Shown: piece after piece, positions 17,823 to 26,474 of the stretch
Numbering within the stretch: the stretch's first letter is position 1
How the letters are laid out: each line of letters begins with the position of its first letter
Assembly (NCBI GenBank): GCA_001603075.1
Contig: LVBB01000139.1
Location: 164,614 to 228,613, forward strand
DNA: 64,000 nucleotides
DNA from: Phycisphaerales bacterium Planc_01
GTDB lineage: Bacteria > Planctomycetota > Phycisphaerae > Sedimentisphaerales > Anaerobacaceae
Reading direction: 5' to 3'
The notes under the pieces: generated by a model
Databases searched by the model: none
What the model was told of the DNA's origin: nothing
The model's input: only the letters and a program-made list of their open reading frames with translations
Program-made: the position numbers and the translations under genes

Positions 17823-19376
17823 CTATTGCACGCTTGACCGGCCCGCTTGGTAGGCTTCTGTGTTGCCGGCCTTGGGTGTGGCGCCCGTGACGGAATTGAG
17901 AACACTGACGCTCGTGGGGCGGACAACCGCTTCGAGCAAGGCGGCGCTGTCCACCTTCACGGGTCCGCCGATCAACTCCGGCACGCTGTGGACATGATAG
18001 CAGGCCGCATACGATGACGGATGCCTTTGAGGCAACACAAACGGCTTGTGCGTTTGGCCGCTGGCATCCACGTAACTGATGAATGGCCGGGTGAACAGGC
18101 CTCCCTCTCTCTTGCTGCTGAACACGATCCACCGGCTGTTGCTCGACCAACTGTGCCACGATTCGGCGTATTCGCTGTTGACGGAAGTCTTCCAGTACCT
18201 GCCGCTGTACAGGTCCATCATATAGAGGTCGCTCGTCGGCTGATAGACCGGGAAACAGCCGTACCGACTCATGCAGAACAACAGAAATCGCCCGTCGGGA
18301 GAGATGCGAGGCAACAGGATGCTCAGGCCCGTGTCCTTGGCGCTCAACACCGTCTCCAACGCCCCCCATGTGTCCGTCTCGACGTCGTAGCCGATCCGCA
18401 TCAGATCGTACCGCACCTCCTCGTATCGCACGGGCGGCACGGTCTGCATGTCCGTCCACAACAACGGCGCACTGCAGAAGTACATGTACTTGCCGTCGGG
18501 CGTCCAGGCAGGATAAGTCTCCAGCCGCGTCTTGTCCGAAAGGGCCGGGGTCGTCCTGGTCTCGTTCTTCTCGACATCGTGATAGACGATGAGTGAGTCG
18601 AGGTCCACAACGTCGTGGATCTCCTGCTGAGCCGTGTGGAAGAACTGCCTGACGTCGTTGATCGAATATGCGACGATCCGTCCGCTTGGATGCCATGACG
18701 TATACCCGAACTTGGCGCCGATCTTCTCGACGCGGCCGTCATGAGCGTGGACGGTGGCGCTGGGAAACGTGGTGCTGCGAATCCCGATCAGCATCCGGTC
18801 GGGACGGTTGCCCACGAAGCTGTGGCAGTTGGCGCAGCCGTTCCCATAGGAGCGGGTGTCGAGCAGGATCTCCTCGTCGAAGGTTTCGAGGCTCCGCTGA
18901 CGAATCTGCATCGGCTTGGGAAAGTACGACGAAGGCGTCATGAACCGGTAGACCAGGTGCGAGTCGATGGCGTCCTCTGCGATCGTATTCGTGATGGTCT
19001 CGTACCGGTTCCATTGGCCGTCTTCGGTCCTCACATAAATGTCGACCAATAGCTCCTTGCCGATATTTGCGGTCAGCAGATCCTTCCATCTCTTCTCAGG
19101 GATAACGATTTCCCCCGTCCGGGTGGCGACTTCGATCGGTTCGCCCGAGGTCGAATGGATTCTCACGACATATCTTTCGCCGGGTTCGTCGATCGTGAAA
19201 TTCAGCGGGGCCACGTTCGGCGGGACGACGATGCCCACATAGTCCGGCGTGATCCTGGGCGACCGCGCGACCGCCACAGGCGATTCGAGGCCCTCGTTGT
19301 CGCACGAGCCCACGAGCAACACCGTGGCGAGGCTCGATAGGACAAGAAGCGTGATCAGCAATCCATGCAGCTTCAT
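17823..19376 (-). CDS. TolB-like propeller lipoprotein with a CxxCH heme site
   Basis: A 517-aa protein. The N-terminus has a lipobox (LLVGSC, Cys25). After a beta-rich region (to about 150) there is a single c-type heme motif CANCH at residues 181-185. The rest is a TolB/WD40-like propeller with repeats such as TSWHPSGRIVAYSI, PAWTPDGKYMYFCS, PRISPDGRFLLFC and HSWSSNSRWIVFSS. It is expected to sit in the envelope; one covalent heme suggests electron transfer or sensing, but the axial ligand is not obvious. Last gene of the arylsulfotransferase-like operon, 42 nt after the preceding gene. Confidence 0.75.
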   Translation of the reverse strand: MKLHGLLITLLVLSSLATVLLVGSCDNEGLESPVAVARSPRITPDYVGIVVPPNVAPLNFTIDEPGERYVVRIHSTSGEPIEVATRTGEIVIPEKRWKDLLTANIGKELLVDIYVRTEDGQWNRYETITNTIAEDAIDSHLVYRFMTPSSYFPKPMQIRQRSLETFDEEILLDTRSYGNGCANCHSFVGNRPDRMLIGIRSTTFPSATVHAHDGRVEKIGAKFGYTSWHPSGRIVAYSINDVRQFFHTAQQEIHDVVDLDSLIVYHDVEKNETRTTPALSDKTRLETYPAWTPDGKYMYFCSAPLLWTDMQTVPPVRYEEVRYDLMRIGYDVETDTWGALETVLSAKDTGLSILLPRISPDGRFLLFCMSRYGCFPVYQPTSDLYMMDLYSGRYWKTSVNSEYAESWHSWSSNSRWIVFSSKREGGLFTRPFISYVDASGQTHKPFVLPQRHPSSYAACYHVHSVPELIGGPVKVDSAALLEAVVRPTSVSVLNSVTGATPKAGNTEAYQAGRSSVQ

Positions 19377-19418
19377 TCCGACGTATCCGCGCTCATCGCG
19401 CCTCTTTCTTTCCGAATG

Positions 19419-21758
19419 TCAATGGGCCAGTCGAACCAGCGACAGGTTGTCGAGATACACGTCTGCGGCATCGGCGCCCACATTCACCTCGATGCACGCG
19501 TCCAAGTCGGTCTGCCCGTCCATCACGAAGGCATGCGTGAAATGCTTCATGATCAGGCTCTGGCGCGATGTGGGCAGATACACGGGCCCCATCTTACTGT
19601 AGTCCCAGAAGGAGCCAACGTTTTTCTTGTTGACCTTGACCTCGATCAGCCGGGGCGTCATGGCTCCCGCCTCGAATTCCAGAGTATAGGTTTCTCCGCG
19701 AACCAGTTTCAAGCCGTCCTGCACCAGTCGGATGCTGTGAGTGTCGTAGCCCCCATTCTGAATCTTCACCCGGGCCCGTCCGTCCTCAACGTCCCATTCC
19801 GCATCGGCGGAACTGCTCCGGCTCAACGTCCATTCCGTCCGGCCTTGGGAGAAGTCACCGTTGCGGATCATGTTCTCTCCCGGCTCGTTGGGGTCGTACA
19901 GATGGGCGACGATGCTCTCTTCGTTGGAGAACGGGCTTTCGTTGCCGCCGACGTCCACCGCCGTTACCCGGAAGTAGTACCGGCGGTCGTTCTCCAGGTC
20001 CCGCAGGTGCAGCAGAGTCTGCGCGGTGGCTGCAATCAAGGTCTCCGGCTCGGGGTCGAGGCCTCCGTATACACGATAATAGGCCGTATTCACATCGCCG
20101 AACTTGTTGAACAGCAGCGTCATCTTATCGAAATTCGGCTCGACGACCAGATAGGGCTTTTCCACCACGCCCGTCCACGGGAAACGGAAGATGCGGTAGG
20201 CGCCGCCTTCCCTGTTGACGAAGTCCATCTCGAACTCGATCTGGCCGTCTGCATTCACCTCGGTCACCTTGGGATACTCGGCCAGGACGAAGTTGATCAG
20301 GGTATTGCCGTTGGGCAGACGCTGAGCGTTGCCCTGGTGGTACGTGTACCGGTCGGGAACCGCGCGGTATTCCCAGACCAGTGTGGCCGTCCCGGCGTTC
20401 AAATCGAGTTCATATTCCACCGCCCGTGAGACCGGCGGATCGTGATTGTTGCCGTTGTCGAAAAGGGTGTAGCGAGAAGGGCCCACGACGCGGATGTCGT
20501 GTTGGGCCCAGAAGCCGTTCAACGGATCGTTCACGAAAACAAAGTCACTGTGGGGCCCGCCGAGCCGCCAGAGGACTTCTGCCGTCCGCCGGTGGATCTT
20601 GGTCACCTCGTTGAGGTGGCGGCTCGAAACGAGGATGTGCCCGTCCTCATCGACGTCGATAGCGTTCAGATGTGCGACGCGCACGCTGGGACTGCGCACG
20701 TCTTCGACGTGTGCCGGCCCGATGGCGGCCACGTCGAGGTTCTCCCAGGAGCGCCACTGGAAGATCAATTCGTCGGCGGCGGTGAACTCCTGGATGCAGG
20801 TTTCGTGGACGACGGCGTTGGGATGGCCGCCTTCGACGACCCGGCCCATATCGACGTTGCGGATCACCCGCAGACCCAGCAGCAGATAGCCTCCGTCTTC
20901 GAGAACGAGCAGTTCGTGGCTGTCCGTCTCATATCCGTTGGTGGCGTGGTAATCCCTGACCCACTTGAAGTTCTGATCGTAGCCCTTGTGCTGGGTCTCG
21001 GTGATCATGCCATTTCTCTGGACCTTCAGATCGTGGGCGGCCTTGCCCCTGCGGTACCAGACCGGAGCGCCCCAATTGTCCAGGATCAGGGCGTATTGCG
21101 GGATCTGGTTGTACTCGATGAAGATGTATCCGTCGGCGGGCTTGTGGTTCGCAGTGATGCTCACGTGGGGGAAGTCGCTCGGCACCGAGACCCCGTTGGC
21201 CATGATGGCGGGCCGGCCTGGGACAGGTTCGGACGGCGCAAGGGCCGGAGCGATGGTCCGCTCTGCGGCGTTCAGAGCCACAGAATGCTTCACACTGCTC
21301 GCCATCGGCGTCGTTGTCGCCGGACGCAGGACGTAGAATCGATAGGCGATCGGCTCGATCGGTGCGGCGGGGAACCAACTGCCCAGGGGGACCAGGCTGA
21401 CGTCCACCGTCTCGCCGGCAACGAAAGGCGACGCCGGCTGGAAGACTACCGTCCGGCCGTCCGTGGCGACGGTCGTCGTGCCCGAATGAAGGCCGCTCTC
21501 TTCGCCGATCACCTGGACGAAGCTCGACAGATTGGCCAGGTCCGCCGGTGACGTATTCTCAAACCGGATCAGGAGCCGGGTCTGCGGCGCGACGTATTCC
21601 GATTCCGGACGCGGATCGAGATACTGATAGCCATATCGGCAGACCGCGGCATAATCCGTTACGACGGCAGGCTGCCCCATTCGGCAGGCAACCAGAACGC
21701 TCAGCATTGCGATCGCCAGACGAGATCGGCTGATAATTGTGTCGGCAGTGTGTGTCAT
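19419..21758 (-). CDS. Arylsulfotransferase-like exported propeller protein (copy 3)
   Basis: A 779-aa exported protein. After the signal segment comes an Ig-like module (about 45-150), then an arylsulfotransferase (ASST, Arylsulfotran_2-like) six-bladed propeller with HDLKVQRNGM, HLNAIDVDEDGHILVSSR, EVLWRLGGPHSDF, QHDIRVVGPSRYTLFDNGNN and GNAQRLPNGNTLINFV. Then a fibronectin type III module (YYFRVTAVDVGGNESPFSN) and a C-terminal CBM-like jelly roll (MIRNGDFSQGRTEWTL). ASSTs move sulfate between phenolic compounds via a histidine; several histidines stand at blade starts, but activity is unproven. Its ATG overlaps the previous stop by 4 nt. Confidence 0.75.
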   Translation of the reverse strand: MTHTADTIISRSRLAIAMLSVLVACRMGQPAVVTDYAAVCRYGYQYLDPRPESEYVAPQTRLLIRFENTSPADLANLSSFVQVIGEESGLHSGTTTVATDGRTVVFQPASPFVAGETVDVSLVPLGSWFPAAPIEPIAYRFYVLRPATTTPMASSVKHSVALNAAERTIAPALAPSEPVPGRPAIMANGVSVPSDFPHVSITANHKPADGYIFIEYNQIPQYALILDNWGAPVWYRRGKAAHDLKVQRNGMITETQHKGYDQNFKWVRDYHATNGYETDSHELLVLEDGGYLLLGLRVIRNVDMGRVVEGGHPNAVVHETCIQEFTAADELIFQWRSWENLDVAAIGPAHVEDVRSPSVRVAHLNAIDVDEDGHILVSSRHLNEVTKIHRRTAEVLWRLGGPHSDFVFVNDPLNGFWAQHDIRVVGPSRYTLFDNGNNHDPPVSRAVEYELDLNAGTATLVWEYRAVPDRYTYHQGNAQRLPNGNTLINFVLAEYPKVTEVNADGQIEFEMDFVNREGGAYRIFRFPWTGVVEKPYLVVEPNFDKMTLLFNKFGDVNTAYYRVYGGLDPEPETLIAATAQTLLHLRDLENDRRYYFRVTAVDVGGNESPFSNEESIVAHLYDPNEPGENMIRNGDFSQGRTEWTLSRSSSADAEWDVEDGRARVKIQNGGYDTHSIRLVQDGLKLVRGETYTLEFEAGAMTPRLIEVKVNKKNVGSFWDYSKMGPVYLPTSRQSLIMKHFTHAFVMDGQTDLDACIEVNVGADAADVYLDNLSLVRLAH

Positions 21759-23902
21759 TTGATAGAGAATGTCGCGTCGCTCCGGTCCCGGATCGTTGCG
21801 TCAAGGGCACTTGTGATCTGAATCGCGTAGTCGTCGCCCGAGTCCACAGCCAGATCGGCCTCCCATTCGTAGGCCCCGATGCTGGGGGCCCGGGCAATCG
21901 TCTTGACGAATGCGTCGCCCTTGTAGAGTTCGATCACTACATTTTCCGACAGATTGTCGTTCCACCGAATGAAGTACGTCAGGCCCCGTTGCCATTCCTC
22001 GCCGCCGTTGGGCGTGTGGATCTGAATCATCGGTGCGGCAGTCGTGAACGATTGCGTGGCCCATTCGCCGGTGCCCCCATAGTTGCTCGTATTCACCCGC
22101 CAATAATAGTCCGTCGCCGGCGCAACGTTGTCGAGCGTATAGCGAGTGCCCGTCAGGCCGGCGGCATCCACCACCAGGTCGCCAAACTCGGCATCGGTAG
22201 CCACCTGGAGATGGAACGATCGGGCAAAGCCTCTTGACGTCCACTCCAATGTGACAGGCTGCGCCTGATTGACCGTGCCAAGATCCTGCGGGGCATACAG
22301 GATGGGCTCCAGCGGAATCTCCGGCGCATCGGGATACGTGAAGATGAACTCGCCCAGCGGCGCGTCGGCCACAATGAGCTGCCCGGCGGCTGAATCATAG
22401 TGCGTCGGCAATGGATTAAACACGCCCCGGCTGACACAGCAGCGATGATAGACGGTCAACTGCGCCGGATCGTCGAAGCCGATGCGTCGAACGTCGAAGG
22501 CCACATCAGCCGTCATGGCGTCGATGCCGAACCCCGACAGCGTCACGCGTTCGACCAGCACCTGCGGGGTCTTGCCGGCGAATCGCGGAAATCGTGTCGC
22601 CTCGGCGTGCCTCTTCGCCACCAGTCCGTTGTACGCCGGACCGTCCAGGTTTTTGACGGTGACTGTAACGCCCGTTTCGCTCGAATCATATCTGCCGCCC
22701 CGTTCGATTCCGAAGTGTGTCTGCGACTGAACCAGGTCGGGACTGTTCCACACGTACTTCTGCAGGCGGGCGCCCTTGGTTGCCGTCGCGTAGTGCAGCT
22801 CATACACCAGCTCGCCGGTTGCGGAGACTTCGGTGGCGAGAGGCACTTCGGGCGTGCCGAGCGGTATGGCCCTGCCCCAGTCGATGAGGACATTGCCGTT
22901 GCCCAGGGGTTGGACTCGGCCGCCACTGGGTGACATGATGTCCGGGTCGTGACGGTATTCCCACACCAGCGTTGCCGTCATGTTGGTCTCGTCCAGATGA
23001 TACTCCACGGCCCGGCTGTAATCCCGATCGCTTTCGGTGAGCCCGCCGCCGGAGATGTTCCCGTTGTCGAAGAACAAGAGGTTGCCGTTGCGGAATCGCC
23101 AGACCGCATGCTGGCCCACGAAGTAGTATGGCGCGTTCTCTTCGTGCTCGCCAATGAAGGTGAAATCGTTGCCTCTGCCGCCCAATCGCCAGAGGACTTC
23201 CCCGGTGCTTCGACTGACCTTGACAATGTCGGACGTCGTCCGGAAACAGAGCAACAACGTGTTGTCGAGCGGGTCCAGGTTCACGGAATTGATATGGGCG
23301 TAGTCGATGTTCTTCTGTGTCAGATCGTAAAAGGAATCGGCGATTGGGATATGGTCAAGGGCGTGCCATTCAAACACAACGTGCTTGTTGGCGTCGATTT
23401 CCTGAATGACGTTTCCGGTGATCAGAGCGTCCGGCCGGCCGCCGGGGACGATCCGACTCATATCGATATGACGCTGATACGTGCCCATCAGAAGGGCGTG
23501 GCCGTTGGGCAACACCTTGAAATCGTGGATGTCCACATTGTAGCCCTCGCTCAGCTCAAAGGAATCGACCGTAGCGAAGGTCTCGTCCTTAAGAGCGAAG
23601 CCGCGTGCGGCCGGCGCCGAGATCAGCCCGCTGGGCGTCACGCCGGGATAGCTCATGGCATCCGTCTTGCTGTAAAACAGGGGATAGCCGGACTGGTCCA
23701 GAACCACGTAGTAATCGACCACCCACCACCCCAGCCACCCGATGAAGACACCGGGGGCCGTCTCGCCATACTGCGTGGCCACAAGTTCCGGAAAGTCGTC
23801 GGGCAAGCCGGGTGTCGTAGCGGCGGCCTGGACGACGGCGCCGCCGAAACATGCCGTCAGGAGCACGGCAAGCATGATTCGCTTGTTGGTCAACATCATC
23901 AT
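21755..23902 (-). CDS. Arylsulfotransferase-like exported propeller protein (copy 2)
   Basis: A 715-aa protein with a signal peptide (IMLAVLLTACFGGAVVQAA), an ASST-like propeller (HDFKVLPNGHALLMGTY; HINSVNLDPLDNTLLLCFR; EVLWRLGGRGNDFTFIG; GQHAVWRFRNGNLLFFDNGN), an Ig-like module, a FnIII-like module ending YYWRVNTSNYGGTGEW, and a C-terminal Kre9/KNH-like module (PNGGEEWQRGLTYFIRW). The same four-part plan is seen in copy 1. Three ATG codons stand in a row; AAGGG fits the third (23896) best, so the protein may start MLTNKR. A structured repeat at 23922-23987 separates it from copy 1. Confidence 0.75.
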   Translation of the reverse strand: MMMLTNKRIMLAVLLTACFGGAVVQAAATTPGLPDDFPELVATQYGETAPGVFIGWLGWWVVDYYVVLDQSGYPLFYSKTDAMSYPGVTPSGLISAPAARGFALKDETFATVDSFELSEGYNVDIHDFKVLPNGHALLMGTYQRHIDMSRIVPGGRPDALITGNVIQEIDANKHVVFEWHALDHIPIADSFYDLTQKNIDYAHINSVNLDPLDNTLLLCFRTTSDIVKVSRSTGEVLWRLGGRGNDFTFIGEHEENAPYYFVGQHAVWRFRNGNLLFFDNGNISGGGLTESDRDYSRAVEYHLDETNMTATLVWEYRHDPDIMSPSGGRVQPLGNGNVLIDWGRAIPLGTPEVPLATEVSATGELVYELHYATATKGARLQKYVWNSPDLVQSQTHFGIERGGRYDSSETGVTVTVKNLDGPAYNGLVAKRHAEATRFPRFAGKTPQVLVERVTLSGFGIDAMTADVAFDVRRIGFDDPAQLTVYHRCCVSRGVFNPLPTHYDSAAGQLIVADAPLGEFIFTYPDAPEIPLEPILYAPQDLGTVNQAQPVTLEWTSRGFARSFHLQVATDAEFGDLVVDAAGLTGTRYTLDNVAPATDYYWRVNTSNYGGTGEWATQSFTTAAPMIQIHTPNGGEEWQRGLTYFIRWNDNLSENVVIELYKGDAFVKTIARAPSIGAYEWEADLAVDSGDDYAIQITSALDATIRDRSDATFSIK

Positions 23903-23921
23903 ATCCCTTCACTCCCAAGAA

Positions 23922-23987
23922 GTAGCGTGGGCCATGCCCACTCCGCCTGTGGCGGACCTTTGGATCGGCGCGCGGGGCACACCCTAC
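23922..23987. repeat. REP/cloverleaf-like intergenic element
   Basis: A 66-bp element filling most of the 90-bp gap between two arylsulfotransferase-like genes. Ends are near-inverted (GTAGCGTG and CACCCTAC). Inside are two hairpins: GTGGGC-cat-GCCCAC (23927-23941) and TCCGCC-tgt-GGCGGA (23942-23956). The layout is that of REP-type or small non-autonomous mobile repeats; other copies would be needed to prove it. Confidence 0.5.
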
Positions 23988-23992
23988 GAAGC

Positions 23993-26209
23993 TTACTCCA
24001 CAGCGAATGTGCCATTGCTTGTGTCGGCCAGGGGCCCCTCCACGGCGCTCTTGATCCGGATCGTGTAATCGTCACCCGGCTCCAGGTTCAGACCCACTTC
24101 CCATGCGTACGCGCCATCGCTGGGCGCCACGCCGATGCTCTGGACAAGCATGTGGTCCTTGTACAGCTCGATCTCCACGTCCTCGTCGAGATTGTCCGTC
24201 CACCGGATGAAGTACTCCAGACCGCGATGCAGGGTCTCCCCGCCGTTGGGCCAGACCAGTCGGATCGCAGGCTCGACCGCAGTGAACGATCCACAAGCCC
24301 ACTCCCCTACGCCCCCATAGTTGTAGGTGTTCACGCGCCAGTAATACACCATGTCGGGCTCGACCCTCTCCAACACGTATCGTGCTTCGACGAGGCTGTC
24401 GTCATCGACGTCCAGGACCGCGAAGTCCGGATCGCGCGACACTTGCAGATGGTAGAAACGGGCGAATCCGACGGGGCTCCAGGACAGCGAGACCGGCAAG
24501 GTCTGGTTGACCGTGTAGTCCCGATCCGGCCGGAGGGATTCGGGGTGGTTGGCCATGAAGTCCATCACCTGGAGACTTCGGGGCTCGTGGAGCAGCGGTG
24601 CAAACGGCACATCGGCGACGTCGGGGTAGCCCAGGACGAATTCACCGACCCCGCCCATTCGCGCTCTGACCTGCTTCGTGGCCGGGTTGTAGGTCGTCGC
24701 CAGAGGCAGGAACAAGCCCGAATCGGGGTACCGCCGATGGTACACCGTCAAGGCCTCGGGCTCGGCAAAGTCCAGGCCGGTGGCGTCGAATGCGATCTCC
24801 GCGCTGATGCTCAGGATCCCGTGTTGCGAAACCGTGAAACGCAGCGGAAGCAGGCGTGGAGCTTTGCCGGGGAACTCCGGATACCGCGGTGCGAACGGCA
24901 TGCGATTGACCGTCACCTCGTTGTATCCGTCGCCGGTTCGGTCGATCACCTTGATCGTCACACCGGTGTCGCCTCGATCGTCGGCAAACACATACGTGTT
25001 GCCCGTGGCCAGTTCATATTCGGTGACCTCGATGCCCCGGACGTGCCCTGGGAAGGGCAGCCGGAAGGCGCGGTAGCTTTCCACTTCGGGGTTGTCAAAG
25101 TACAACTCGAAGACGATCCGGCCCTCGGCCGTCACTTCCGAACAGGTGGGGATCGGTTTGCCGCTGGCCCCACCCCAGCCGATGAAGGTGTTTCCGTTGG
25201 GCAGACGCTGCGCGTTGCCGCGATGCCATGCGGGGATCGGCGTCTGTGGTACGAAGGACCACACATGCTCGGCGATTCGGTTCTCCTCGTCCAGGCGGTA
25301 TTCGTGGACCGACGACGAGGTGGTGCCCTGACGGTTGCCGTTGTTGTAGATCAGGACGTTGCCGTTGGCGATGCGACCAAAAGCATGGCCGCCGAAGTGG
25401 CTCACGTCGGCCCCGTCGCCGACCAGGGTGAATTCGTTCTCCCCGCCGCCCAGGTGATAGACGATCTGCCCGGTCTGACGGTCGATCTTCTTGACCCAGG
25501 ACGGCGTCGCCAGAAAGAAGGTGCCGTCGGTGTCCATCTCGATCGTGTTCAGATGAAACGCGCTGACCGTCTTATTGGTGGCCCGGGTGTAACTCTGGTC
25601 GGCGAAGTCGTAATGGTCCCAGCTTCGCCATTGGAAGATGACGTTGCGGTCCGCATCCAGTTCCTGAACGACGCCGCCGGAGACCTGGGCTGCGGGATGG
25701 CCGCCCTGAACGATCCGGCTCATGTCCACCTGGCTCATGTAATAGCCGAACAGCAGGGCCTGACCGTTGGGCAGCAGTTGGAAGTCATGGGCCTCGGCGA
25801 TGTAGCCGTTGCCCATCTGGATCTCTTCCACGATGTCCAGGTTGTGATCCAACAACACCCAGATACAGTGGCCGCCGCCGATGAAGGAATGGTGATGGAT
25901 GAATTGGGCGTAGCTGAGCAGGCCGTTGGGCTGCACCTTGAAATCGTAGGCATAATCGTCCGGCAGTTCCTTGTAGGCGTAAGGAACCCCATCGTTGTCG
26001 AGGACCATCAGATAATACCCCACGCCCTCGACCTCGGTCGCCACCGCCAGGAAGATATACCCGTCCGCCAAGGCGTTGGCGTCATACACATGGGCTGTCA
26101 TCGATGGGAAATCGTGTGGCACGGAACCCCGGCCGTCGGCGCCATCCGCCTGACATGTTGACGTGCAGAGCAACCAAAGCAGCATGGCAAAAAACGCTGC
26201 CTTCTTCAT
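23993..26209 (-). CDS. Arylsulfotransferase-like exported propeller protein (copy 1)
   Basis: A 738-aa protein with signal peptide (AFFAMLLWLLCTSTCQA). ASST-like propeller with HDFQLLPNGQALLFGYY, HLNTIEMDTDGTFFLAT, QIVYHLGGGENEFTLVG, GHAFGRIANGNVLIYNNGN and GNAQRLPNGNTFIGWG. Then an Ig-like module, a FnIII-like module (YYWRVNTYNYGGVGEW) and a C-terminal Kre9/KNH-like module (NGGETLHRGLEYFIRW). First gene of the operon with copies 2 and 3 and the heme lipoprotein. The frame opens at a GTG (26215), but the ATG at 26209 follows GGGAGGAG at the right distance. Sulfate transfer or, alternatively, a non-catalytic propeller role are both possible. Confidence 0.75.
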   Translation of the reverse strand: MKKAAFFAMLLWLLCTSTCQADGADGRGSVPHDFPSMTAHVYDANALADGYIFLAVATEVEGVGYYLMVLDNDGVPYAYKELPDDYAYDFKVQPNGLLSYAQFIHHHSFIGGGHCIWVLLDHNLDIVEEIQMGNGYIAEAHDFQLLPNGQALLFGYYMSQVDMSRIVQGGHPAAQVSGGVVQELDADRNVIFQWRSWDHYDFADQSYTRATNKTVSAFHLNTIEMDTDGTFFLATPSWVKKIDRQTGQIVYHLGGGENEFTLVGDGADVSHFGGHAFGRIANGNVLIYNNGNRQGTTSSSVHEYRLDEENRIAEHVWSFVPQTPIPAWHRGNAQRLPNGNTFIGWGGASGKPIPTCSEVTAEGRIVFELYFDNPEVESYRAFRLPFPGHVRGIEVTEYELATGNTYVFADDRGDTGVTIKVIDRTGDGYNEVTVNRMPFAPRYPEFPGKAPRLLPLRFTVSQHGILSISAEIAFDATGLDFAEPEALTVYHRRYPDSGLFLPLATTYNPATKQVRARMGGVGEFVLGYPDVADVPFAPLLHEPRSLQVMDFMANHPESLRPDRDYTVNQTLPVSLSWSPVGFARFYHLQVSRDPDFAVLDVDDDSLVEARYVLERVEPDMVYYWRVNTYNYGGVGEWACGSFTAVEPAIRLVWPNGGETLHRGLEYFIRWTDNLDEDVEIELYKDHMLVQSIGVAPSDGAYAWEVGLNLEPGDDYTIRIKSAVEGPLADTSNGTFAVE

Positions 26210-26385
26210 GAACACTCCTCCCGAATTCCGCCGGCCTTACCGATCGAAAGAGGCAAACCAACAAGACTATTGTACACGATAATGAGGCGGATCGGACGGC
26301 AAAAACACGAGAACGTCCCGACGCGGCAGTATGATCCGCTTGAGACCGTGCTGCTCGAGACTGTCGTCGGAGCCGTGAATCATTC

Positions 26386-26415
26386 TGGACGACCACGACG
26401 GCGATGCCCTATATT
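26386..26415 (+). promoter_or_regulatory. Possible promoter for the DUF6057-like gene
   Basis: TGGACG (26386-26391), 18-nt spacer and TATATT (26410-26415). A short inverted repeat GGTAC-aatc-GTACC (26417-26430) covers the expected transcription start and could be an operator. Confidence 0.4.
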
Positions 26416-26474
26416 CGGTACAATCGTACCAATCGGCACCCTGTTTCTGGGTTCACCGCACAGAAGGCGCGGAT

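Noticed and set aside
16457..17926. Long open frames on both strands in the gene-free region
   Set aside because: Neither has a ribosome site or a protein-like composition, and the plus frame overlaps the small lipoprotein gene in another phase.
22949..26161. A 1070-codon plus-strand frame
   Set aside because: Antisense to two arylsulfotransferase-like genes with good signal peptides, ribosome sites and domains.
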